Of a stretch of DNA of 5,461 nucleotides, positions 1-5,295 are shown piece after piece. A program made the position numbers and the translations under genes. The notes under the pieces are model-generated. The model made no database searches, was not told where the DNA came from, and saw only the letters and a list, made by a program, of their open reading frames with translations. The number at the start of each line of letters is the position of its first letter. Position 1 is the stretch's first letter. Origin of the DNA: JBDKTK01 sp039680225 (GTDB lineage: Bacteria > Desulfobacterota > Syntrophia > Syntrophales > UBA4778); assembly GCA_039680225.1 (NCBI GenBank), contig JBDKTK010000081.1, positions 1 to 5,461 on the forward strand, given 5' to 3'.

Positions 1-1177
1 CCTCGAACAGGCTTCCGGGCAGTTCGTTGATTTTCATCTTCCGGCGTTTCTCCGGGGTGAATTCGTAAATATCCTCTTCGACCGGATCGGCAAGGGGATA
101 TTCCTTCTCGATCCCTTTCAATCCGGCGGCCAGCATCACCGCAAACGCCAGGTACGGGTTGCAGGCGGGGTCGGGCGAGCGGAACTCGATCCGGGTGGCC
201 TTTTCCTTCCCGGGCTTGTACATGGGGACCCTCACCAGGGCCGAGCGGTTGCGCCTTGCCCAGGAAATGTAGACCGGCGCTTCGTAGCCGGGCACCAGGC
301 GCTTGTACGAGTTGACCCACTGGTTCAGGACGGCGGTTATTTCCCGCGAATGCTTCAGGATCCCGGCGATGTAGCTTTTGCCGATTTTGGAGAGGTGATA
401 CTTGTCGGCAGCATCGTAAAAGGCGTTCCTGCTCCCGGCGAAAAGCGACTGGTGGACGTGCATGCCGCTGCCGTTCTGACCGAAAATAGGCTTGGGCATG
501 AACGTGGCGTAATAGCCGTGCTGCCTGGCGATTTCCTTGACCAGGACCCTCATGGTCATGGTTTTGTCCGCCATGGCCAGGGCCTCGTCGTAGCGCATGT
601 CGATTTCATGCTGGCTGGGGGCGACTTCGTGGTGGCTGTACTCGACCTGGATGCCCATGTCCTGCATTGCGAAGATGGTTTCCCGGCGCAGGTCGCTTCC
701 CCTGTCAATGGGGCGGGCGTCGAAGTACCCTGCCTTGTCTATGATCGTGGGCTTCCCGTTATTTTCAAAATAGAAGAACTCCAGCTCGGGACCGGTATAA
801 AAGGTATACCCCAGGTCGGTTGCCTTTTTCAGGACCCGCTTGAGGGCATAACGCGGGTCGCCCGCGTAAGGCGTTCCGTCCGGGTTCATGATGTCGCAGA
901 ATACCCTCCCGACCGGCCGTTCCGTGCCTCTCCAGGGGAGGAACTGGAAGGTCGTGGGATCGGGTTTCGCGATCATGTCGCTTTCCTCTATTCTTGCAAA
1001 TCCCTCAATGGAAGAGCCGTCGAAGCCCATGCCTTCAGAAAGGCCTTCTTCCAGTTCCGAGGGTGCCACGTGAAAACTCTTAAGGATACCCAGGACGTCC
1101 ACGAACCAGAACTGGATAAAGCTGACGTTCCTGTCTTTTACAATTTTTTTGACATCATCAATAGTCTTGCAGAGCAT
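1..1177 (-). CDS. glnA: Glutamine synthetase type I (GSI-alpha-like), 3'-truncated by window edge
   Basis: This gene encodes the cytoplasmic dodecameric enzyme that makes glutamine from glutamate, ammonia and ATP. The 392 visible residues run from MLCKTIDDVKKI and stop at the window edge, about 50 short of the usual 440-445. Visible motifs are DGSSIEGF (53-60), GPELEFF with metal ligands E131 and E133, SHHEVAPSQHEID (181-193), NGSGMHVHQS (235-244, H240), the flap NSYKRLVPGYEAP with E299, RNRS (309-312) and NPYLAF (340-345). Arg62 in GFARIEES aligns with the Bacillus subtilis Arg62 used in feedback inhibition. The region aligned with the adenylylation loop reads DIYEFTPEKRR (369-379) rather than the NLYDLPPEE form, so covalent control by GlnE looks unlikely. 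Both points suggest the alpha group, with feedback control. The start is set by AAAGGAGG (1184-1191), 6 nt upstream of ATG. It diverges from pdxS. Confidence 0.97.
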   Translation of the reverse strand, partial: MLCKTIDDVKKIVKDRNVSFIQFWFVDVLGILKSFHVAPSELEEGLSEGMGFDGSSIEGFARIEESDMIAKPDPTTFQFLPWRGTERPVGRVFCDIMNPDGTPYAGDPRYALKRVLKKATDLGYTFYTGPELEFFYFENNGKPTIIDKAGYFDARPIDRGSDLRRETIFAMQDMGIQVEYSHHEVAPSQHEIDMRYDEALAMADKTMTMRVLVKEIARQHGYYATFMPKPIFGQNGSGMHVHQSLFAGSRNAFYDAADKYHLSKIGKSYIAGILKHSREITAVLNQWVNSYKRLVPGYEAPVYISWARRNRSALVRVPMYKPGKEKATRIEFRSPDPACNPYLAFAVMLAAGLKGIEKEYPLADPVEEDIYEFTPEKRRKMKINELPGSLFE

Positions 1178-1252
1178 CTGCTGCCTCCTTTGTTTTTGCT
1201 TCCCGATGAGCGAACTTCAGACAAAGCGGAAATTAACGGAAAGTATCCAGAG

Positions 1253-1281
1253 AATATAGAGAAATTAACCCATGAGGTCAA
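1253..1281 (-). promoter_or_regulatory. Predicted sigma70-type promoter of glnA
   Basis: On the minus strand a -35 box TTGACC (1276-1281) is followed by a 17-bp spacer and a -10 box TATATT (1253-1258). Each hexamer matches five of six consensus bases at the ideal spacing. Transcription would begin near 1246, giving a leader of about 70 nt before the glnA start. I found no convincing sigma54 -24/-12 element, which argues against NtrC-type activation. The call rests on consensus matching alone. Confidence 0.6.
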
Positions 1282-1348
1282 ATTAAAACATAAACATTGA
1301 AACAGGACCGAATTTGTTGCTCGCCGGCAGATAAATTTCTATTTGACC
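1276..1348. promoter_or_regulatory. Inverted repeat between the divergent glnA and pdxS promoters (possible operator)
   Basis: GGTCAAAT (1276-1283) and its exact reverse complement ATTTGACC (1341-1348) are separated by 57 bp. The left arm overlaps the glnA -35 box, and the right arm ends 11 bp before the pdxS -35 box. This placement would suit a shared regulator acting on both genes. An 8-bp pair in an AT-rich spacer of this size can also occur by chance, so this is only a candidate. Confidence 0.25.
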
Positions 1349-1359
1349 GGGATTAATTA

Positions 1360-1388
1360 TTGCCGATCAAACTTTTTTGGTTTAAAAT
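1360..1388 (+). promoter_or_regulatory. Predicted sigma70-type promoter of pdxS-ilvE
   Basis: A -35-like TTGCCG (1360-1365, four of six consensus bases) is followed by a 17-bp spacer and a -10 box TAAAAT (1383-1388, five of six). Transcription would start near 1395, leaving a leader of about 75 nt before pdxS. The leader is purine-rich, and I see no terminator-antiterminator pair or riboswitch fold in it. The same promoter probably drives the downstream aminotransferase gene. Confidence 0.5.
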
Positions 1389-1468
1389 TTCTGGATGTTT
1401 TGAATCATTTGCGATAGAGAGAAAAGATAAATAAATTCATGTTTTTCCGTGGAAGGAGTTGAGGAGTG

Positions 1469-2353
1469 ATGGAAAAGTTTGGAACATTCACCGTCAGGTC
1501 CGGTCTGGCCGAGATGCTCAAGGGCGGGGTAATAATGGACGTAACCACCCCCGAGCAGGCCAAGATAGCTGAAGACGCCGGGGCCGTGTCGGTAATGGCC
1601 CTGGAAAGGGTGCCCGCGGACATCCGCGCCCAGGGCGGCGTTGCCCGCATGACGGACCCTGAGATCATCGAGAAGATCATGCAGGCCGTGACCATCCCCG
1701 TTATGGCCAAGGTGAGGATCGGCCATTTCGTTGAAGCGCAGATACTCGAGGCGATCGGGATCGATTTCATCGATGAGAGCGAAGTGCTCACTCCCGCCGA
1801 CGACAAGTTTCATATAAACAAGTGGAATTTCAAAGTGCCGTTCGTCTGCGGCGCGATAAATCTGGGCGAGGCCCTCCGCAGGATCGGGGAAGGCGCCGCC
1901 ATGATCCGCACCAAGGGCGAGGCCGGGACGGGCAACGTTATAGAGGCCGTCCGCCATATGAGGACCATCAATGACGAGATAGCGCAGCTGACCGTCCTTC
2001 CGGAGGAAGAGCTCATGACAGCGGCCAAGAACCTTGGCGCGCCGTATGAGCTTGTCAGGATGGTGGCGAAGAATAAAAAGCTTCCGGTCGTGAATTTCTC
2101 GGCGGGCGGGCTGGCGACGCCGGCTGACGCCGCCATGATGATGCAGCTGGGGGCCGACGGCGTGTTTGTCGGCTCAGGGATCTTCAAGTCGGCGGAACCG
2201 GCAAAAAGGGCCCATGCCATTGTCCAGGCAGTGACCCACTACAACAACCCGGAAATCCTGGTGAAGGTCTCGAAGTCGTTGGGAGAGGCTATGCCCGGCC
2301 TGGAAATATCGGAAATAGAAAAGAACAATTTATTGCAGTTCAGGGGCAACTGA
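1469..2353 (+). CDS. pdxS: Pyridoxal 5'-phosphate synthase, lyase/synthase subunit PdxS
   Basis: PdxS builds pyridoxal 5'-phosphate from ribose 5-phosphate, glyceraldehyde 3-phosphate and ammonia in the DXP-independent B6 pathway. It is a cytoplasmic beta/alpha barrel that forms dodecamers and normally receives ammonia from the glutaminase PdxT. The 294 residues are full length. Asp24 in GGVIMD, the substrate-binding Lys81 (PVMAKVRIGH), Lys149 (RTKGEAGTGN) and the phosphate loops AGGLATPAD and VFVGSGIF are all present. Counting from ATG 1469 gives exactly the Bacillus subtilis numbering for D24, K81 and K149, which favours this start. A GTG directly before it (1466) is an alternative. AAGGAG (1453-1458) lies 7 nt from the GTG and 10 nt from the ATG. 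The aminotransferase gene follows after 21 bp. No pdxT is seen in the window. Confidence 0.97.
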   Translation: MEKFGTFTVRSGLAEMLKGGVIMDVTTPEQAKIAEDAGAVSVMALERVPADIRAQGGVARMTDPEIIEKIMQAVTIPVMAKVRIGHFVEAQILEAIGIDFIDESEVLTPADDKFHINKWNFKVPFVCGAINLGEALRRIGEGAAMIRTKGEAGTGNVIEAVRHMRTINDEIAQLTVLPEEELMTAAKNLGAPYELVRMVAKNKKLPVVNFSAGGLATPADAAMMMQLGADGVFVGSGIFKSAEPAKRAHAIVQAVTHYNNPEILVKVSKSLGEAMPGLEISEIEKNNLLQFRGN

Positions 2354-2374
2354 AAGCTACCGAGGAGGAGACAG

Positions 2375-3451
2375 ATGGAAATCAGAGTTGCGCGCGTGAG
2401 TGCGGATAAAATGAAACCTAAACCGACCGATGAGTCACAGCTGGGATTTGGAAAGATCTTCACGGACCATTTCTTTCTCATGAAATATTCCGGGAAGCAG
2501 GGCTGGCACGATGCCGTCATTGAAGGCTACCATGACCTGTGCCTTGACCCCGCGGCGGTATGCCTGCACTACGGGCAGCTGATTTTCGAGGGCATGAAGG
2601 CCTACCGGGGGAAGGACGGGTCGATCTACCTGTTCCGCCCGGCGGATAATTTCAAACGCATGAACGATTCGGCCGCGCGGCTCTGCATGCCGACCCTGGA
2701 CGTCAACTTCACGGTTGACGCCCTGAAAAAGCTTGTGATGGTTGAGAAAGACTGGATACCAAGGAGCCAGGGCGCTTCTCTGTACATCAGGCCGACCATG
2801 ATCGCCACCGAGGCCTTTCTCGGCGTCAAGGCGGCTGCGGAATATACCTTCTTCATCATCGTGGGCCCTGTCGGCGCCTATTATCCGCAGGGATTCAGCC
2901 CGACAAAAATATTTGTCACGGAGGAGTACGTGAGGGCCGCCGCGGGCGGCATCGGGTACTGCAAGGCAGCGGGCAACTATGCCGCCAGCCTGCTGGCGAG
3001 CAAAAAGGCCGCCGAAATGGGTTACACTCAGGTCCTGTGGCTCGACGGCGTGCAGCGCAGATACGTGGAAGAGGTCGGGACAAGCAACATATTTTTCGTG
3101 ATCGGCGACGAGCTGGTGACTCCGCCCCTGGCAGGGACGATACTGCCGGGAGTGACCCGCGACTCGGTCCTGCAGATCGCGAGGAAATGGAAACTGAAAG
3201 TCTCCGAGCGGCCCATTGCCATCGACGAGGTCATCGATGCCGCCAAGAAGGGGACCTTGAATGAGGCTTTCGCATCGGGCACCGCCGCCATAGTCTCGCC
3301 CGTGGGCCTGATCTATTACAAGGGGAAGGAATACACAATCCAGGGCGGTAAAATAGGCGATCTTACTGAAAAACTGTACAATGAAATCCTGCAGATCCAG
3401 TACGGCGAGAAAGAGGACCCGTTCGGCTGGAGGATGAAAATATCGGACTGA
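2375..3451 (+). CDS. ilvE: Branched-chain amino acid aminotransferase (class IV, long BCAT type)
   Basis: This PLP enzyme catalyses the reversible amino transfer between glutamate and the 2-oxo acids of leucine, isoleucine and valine, the last step of their synthesis. At 358 residues it belongs to the longer BCAT group (B. subtilis YbgE/YwaA and eukaryotic BCATs) rather than the roughly 309-residue E. coli IlvE. Visible motifs are the substrate loop FEGMKAYRG (71-79), YIRPTM (137-142), the PLP lysine K197 in GGIGYCKAAGNYAAS, E233 in EEVGTSNIFF, LPGVTRDS (257-264) and the phosphate-binding ASGTAAIVSPV (300-310). The redox CXXC of human mitochondrial BCAT is replaced by Ala and Ser (AIVS, 304-308 region). 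AGGAGG (2363-2368) lies 6 nt before ATG. It is probably cotranscribed with pdxS, which makes its cofactor. The frame stays open for 39 codons past the TGA (see findings). Substrate preference is inferred from family. Confidence 0.95.
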   Translation: MEIRVARVSADKMKPKPTDESQLGFGKIFTDHFFLMKYSGKQGWHDAVIEGYHDLCLDPAAVCLHYGQLIFEGMKAYRGKDGSIYLFRPADNFKRMNDSAARLCMPTLDVNFTVDALKKLVMVEKDWIPRSQGASLYIRPTMIATEAFLGVKAAAEYTFFIIVGPVGAYYPQGFSPTKIFVTEEYVRAAAGGIGYCKAAGNYAASLLASKKAAEMGYTQVLWLDGVQRRYVEEVGTSNIFFVIGDELVTPPLAGTILPGVTRDSVLQIARKWKLKVSERPIAIDEVIDAAKKGTLNEAFASGTAAIVSPVGLIYYKGKEYTIQGGKIGDLTEKLYNEILQIQYGEKEDPFGWRMKISD

Positions 3452-3479
3452 GTCTGTAGGACTAAGGATGAGGCCGGCC

Positions 3480-3525
3480 TAATCCACAAACATGTGGACA
3501 GGGCTGTTGATAAATTTGTGGATAA
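3480..3525. promoter_or_regulatory. Cluster of four DnaA-box-like 9-mers
   Basis: On the minus strand, 3517-3525 reads TTATCCACA, an exact consensus DnaA box. In the same orientation, 3505-3513 reads TTATCAACA (one mismatch) and 3493-3501 reads CTGTCCACA (two mismatches). These three are spaced exactly 12 bp apart. In the opposite orientation, 3480-3488 reads TAATCCACA (one mismatch). A/T-rich DNA follows directly. Clustered boxes beside an A/T-rich tract are the layout of replication origins and DnaA-controlled or DnaA-titrating sites. The usual origin neighbours (dnaA, dnaN, gyrB, rpmH, mnmG) are not in the window, so an origin role is unproven. Confidence 0.45.
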
Positions 3526-3631
3526 AGCCCGTAAATGCCCAATTGATGCTGTCTTTGAGCTTGTTGCATAAGCTTTAGGCAATTACAAATATTCAATAAA
3601 AACAGCTAGTTGCTTAAAAAAGGAAAAAATC

Positions 3632-3667
3632 ATGCGCATTTTCAAGGCTTTTTTGGTTCCGTATTGA
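3632..3667 (+). CDS. Possible 11-residue leader peptide upstream of lolA
   Basis: ATG at 3632 opens a short frame encoding MRIFKAFLVPY and ending in TGA at 3665-3667. An AGGA (3621-3624) lies 7 nt upstream of the ATG, a better-spaced ribosome site than either lolA start has. The stop falls 1 nt before the upstream lolA ATG (3669) and 25 nt before the preferred one (3693), so translational coupling is possible. I see no regulatory codon run or attenuator hairpin. It may simply be a chance frame in A/T-rich DNA. Confidence 0.2.
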   Translation: MRIFKAFLVPY

Positions 3668-3692
3668 AATGAAGCAAAGAACTTTGGAGTTT

Positions 3693-4406
3693 ATGAATAA
3701 AGAAACGAGTCTTTTTTTAAAAAAATCATGCTTTGCCCTGTTTTTTTGTCTGGCATTGGCAGGCCTTGTATTCTGCGGGCCCGCGACGACCTGCGCCCAG
3801 AACAAAACAGGCAGGATGCCCCTGGAGGACCTGATCGACAGGGTCCAGAACGTATATGACGCCGCGAAGGACCTCAAGGCTGATTTTGCCCAGGAGTCCA
3901 CTATCAAGTCATTAAAGAAGACGGATAAAGAGAGCGGGACAGTCTATTTTAAAAAGCCCCGGAGGATGCTCTGGGATTACAGCTCCCCCCAGAAAAAGAA
4001 GCTGATTATAAATCCCCAGACCGCCTGGCTGTATGTGCCGGAAGACAAGCTTGTATATATGCAGAGTGCGGACGCCCTGGTCAATTCGCGGCTGACTATC
4101 CGGTTCCTGACCGGCATCGGAAAGCTCCGGGACGATTTCCAGATCAAGTACTCCCCGGAGCCCCTGGACAGGGATGGCAATTACCAGCTGGAGCTGATAC
4201 CAAAGAGCAAAGAAGCGGCCGGGGGCTTCGATAAGCTTTCCGTAACAGTCGATAAAAACAGCTTCTTTATTACCAGGTGCGTGTTCAAAGACATGTACGG
4301 GAACGTGACCCGGATCTCCTTCCGCAACCTGAAGACCAATAACGGCCTGCCGGACAAGATGTTCAATTTCACCCCGCCGTCCGGGGTCAAGGTGCAAAAA
4401 ATCTAA
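3693..4406 (+). CDS. lolA: LolA-family outer-membrane lipoprotein carrier protein
   Basis: LolA is a periplasmic chaperone that takes lipoproteins released by the LolCDE transporter and carries them to the outer membrane. The product is 237 residues from ATG 3693. Residues 1-35 form a signal peptide: charged start with KK (10-11), hydrophobic SCFALFFCLALAGLVF, and likely signal peptidase I cleavage at TCA|Q (35/36). No lipobox fits. The mature part shows the family pattern LKADFAQES (61-69), GTVYFKKPRRMLWDYSSP (82-99), FLTG (138-141), a late FDKLSVTVDKNSFF strand segment and the ending FNFTPPSGVKV. GGAG (3686-3689) precedes this ATG by only 3 nt. An upstream in-frame ATG at 3669 would add eight residues but has no ribosome site. 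T7A7 (3712-3725) and T7 (3741-3747) tracts lie within the signal-peptide coding region. No lolB or lolCDE is nearby. Confidence 0.9.
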   Translation: MNKETSLFLKKSCFALFFCLALAGLVFCGPATTCAQNKTGRMPLEDLIDRVQNVYDAAKDLKADFAQESTIKSLKKTDKESGTVYFKKPRRMLWDYSSPQKKKLIINPQTAWLYVPEDKLVYMQSADALVNSRLTIRFLTGIGKLRDDFQIKYSPEPLDRDGNYQLELIPKSKEAAGGFDKLSVTVDKNSFFITRCVFKDMYGNVTRISFRNLKTNNGLPDKMFNFTPPSGVKVQKI

Positions 4407-4423
4407 AAGGCCGGCCGGGATGA

Positions 4424-5032
4424 TTAACCTGATCTGAAGGGGCGTATGGCGATACGCCCCTGTTTTTTTGGAAAGTCAATATAGCCGTCCAGCGACCGCC
4501 TGATGGCCTCGGCAAAGATTTCATGACCCTTCTCGTTCGGATGCCTCGAATCGCTCCGGACAAGATCGGAATTCTTTATTCCCCTTTCAACCAGTTGTCC
4601 CGCCCAGAAGGTATGCACCGGTATGAGGATGCATTCCAGGTCCGCGCAGACTTCGCGAATGGCGCGGTAGAAAATCTCCACGGCTTCCATTTCATACCGG
4701 TTTTCAAACAGGTGGGAGGTGGGCAGGAATATGCGCGGACCGGACTCCGACCGGGCGAGCCCTATCATCCGCACCATGTTCTCCTTGAATTCGGAGCGGT
4801 ACACCGCCGAGAAGGCGTCGTCAACGCCGAAATGGATTATCAGGATATCGGGGCGTTCGGGGCCGATATGGCTGAAATAGGTTTCAACCCCGTCAAAGGA
4901 AGTCTCTCCCGCCCCGGAACGGTTTTTGACTTTTATCCCCCGGTCTTTATAATGCTCTTTGAGGATGTCCGGATAGCCCCTGTGCACACCGAGGCCGGCC
5001 GCAATGCTGCCCCCCCTGATCAGTATTTTCAC
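4424..5032 (-). CDS. SGNH/GDSL-family hydrolase with atypical active-site blocks
   Basis: This is a predicted 202-residue serine hydrolase, probably an esterase, acyltransferase-like or deacetylase enzyme. Its substrate cannot be told from sequence, and no signal peptide is visible, so it is probably cytoplasmic. Block I is RGGSIAAGLG (6-15) with the nucleophile at Ser9. Block II is the Gly near RSGAGETS (38-45), block III is FGVDD (68-72), and block V is DSRHPNEKGH (161-170) giving Asp161 and His164. The usual GDS is GGS and the usual GxND is GVDD, so the oxyanion-hole Asn is replaced by Asp. The start is GTG, 4 nt after the stop of the DUF2905 gene, with a weak GGAAG upstream, which suggests translational coupling. 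Residues 191-199 are encoded by the lolA terminator hairpin and are unlikely to be structurally important. Confidence 0.85.
   Translation of the reverse strand: MKILIRGGSIAAGLGVHRGYPDILKEHYKDRGIKVKNRSGAGETSFDGVETYFSHIGPERPDILIIHFGVDDAFSAVYRSEFKENMVRMIGLARSESGPRIFLPTSHLFENRYEMEAVEIFYRAIREVCADLECILIPVHTFWAGQLVERGIKNSDLVRSDSRHPNEKGHEIFAEAIRRSLDGYIDFPKKQGRIAIRPFRSG
4438..4469 (+). terminator. Intrinsic terminator of lolA
   Basis: A perfect 10-bp stem, AGGGGCGTAT (4438-4447) and ATACGCCCCT (4452-4461), closes a GGCG loop. It is followed by G and seven T residues (4463-4469). It begins 31 nt after the lolA stop. The T-tract is on the plus strand only, so it should end lolA transcripts but not those of the convergent gene. 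The hairpin lies inside the last codons of that gene. Confidence 0.92.
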
Positions 5033-5036
5033 GGGC

Positions 5037-5261
5037 TTACTTCCGGTTTATCAGGTAGAAAATCACCGTGAGGATGATGCTGATCAGGATGCTTGTCGCC
5101 AGGGGGAAATAGAACGTGAAGTTCTTGCCTTTCCAGGTTATGTCCCCGGGGAGCCGGCCCAGCCACGGGACCTTTGTCCCGATAACGAAGACAAGGCCAA
5201 CAAAAGCGATGACAAGCCCCAGTACGATGAGGACCTTTCCGAAGTTGAATGGGTCGTTCAT
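5037..5261 (-). CDS. DUF2905 family small membrane protein
   Basis: This is a 74-residue inner-membrane protein of unknown function. It has two predicted transmembrane helices (about 8-28 and 53-72) joined by a short polar loop. The loop and the start of helix 2 carry the family hallmarks PWLGRLPGDI (32-41) and NFTFYFPLATSILISI (47-62). I recognise this pattern as DUF2905, whose members have about this length. AAGGA lies 6 nt before the ATG on the minus strand. The gene sits 34 bp after the upstream partial gene and 4 nt before the GTG of the SGNH hydrolase, so all three are probably one transcript. The function cannot be inferred from these neighbours. Confidence 0.88.
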   Translation of the reverse strand: MNDPFNFGKVLIVLGLVIAFVGLVFVIGTKVPWLGRLPGDITWKGKNFTFYFPLATSILISIILTVIFYLINRK

Positions 5262-5295
5262 GTCACGTCCTTTTTGCGGGTTTGATCATATCTTT

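Larger units (their letters stand above)
3452..3668. other. AT-rich intergenic region between ilvE and lolA
   Basis: This 217-bp spacer has two parts. The first (3471-3525) holds a perfect 10-bp palindrome AGGCCGGCCT (3471-3480), a small hairpin TCCACA-AACA-TGTGGA (3483-3498) and the DnaA-box-like cluster. The second (about 3565-3660) is strongly A/T-rich, with runs such as AAAAAAGGAAAAAA. No intrinsic terminator for pdxS-ilvE is visible, since the 3483-3498 hairpin has no T-tract. A weak lolA promoter candidate is TTGTTG (3561-3566), 17 bp, then TACAAA (3584-3589), but its consensus match is poor. lolA may therefore be reached by read-through from ilvE. Confidence 0.5.

Noticed and set aside
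350..1300. 316-codon plus-strand open frame
   Set aside because: It lies antisense to glnA, whose catalytic motifs are complete in the minus frame. Its own translation matches no family and it has no ribosome site.
1395..1468. Riboswitch or attenuator in the pdxS leader
   Set aside because: The leader is short and purine-rich, and I find no competing hairpins or T-tract and no known aptamer motif.
1382..2220. Minus-strand open frames across pdxS
   Set aside because: They are shadows of pdxS, a near-invariant enzyme with every catalytic residue visible on the plus strand.
3483..3498. TCCACA-AACA-TGTGGA hairpin as a terminator for pdxS-ilvE
   Set aside because: The stem is only 6 bp with A/T ends and no T-tract follows. 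The repeat is better explained by two facing DnaA-like boxes.
3777..3800. Lipoprotein signal (Cys residues near the end of the lolA signal peptide)
   Set aside because: The residues before the cysteines (LVFC, ATTC) do not fit a lipobox. LolA is a soluble periplasmic protein, and a signal peptidase I site at TCA|Q fits better.
3912..4397. 161-codon minus-strand open frame
   Set aside because: It is antisense to lolA, which has a signal peptide, family motifs and its own terminator.
4523..5071. 182-codon plus-strand open frame
   Set aside because: It is the antisense shadow of the SGNH hydrolase, which has recognisable Ser, Asp and His blocks on the minus strand.
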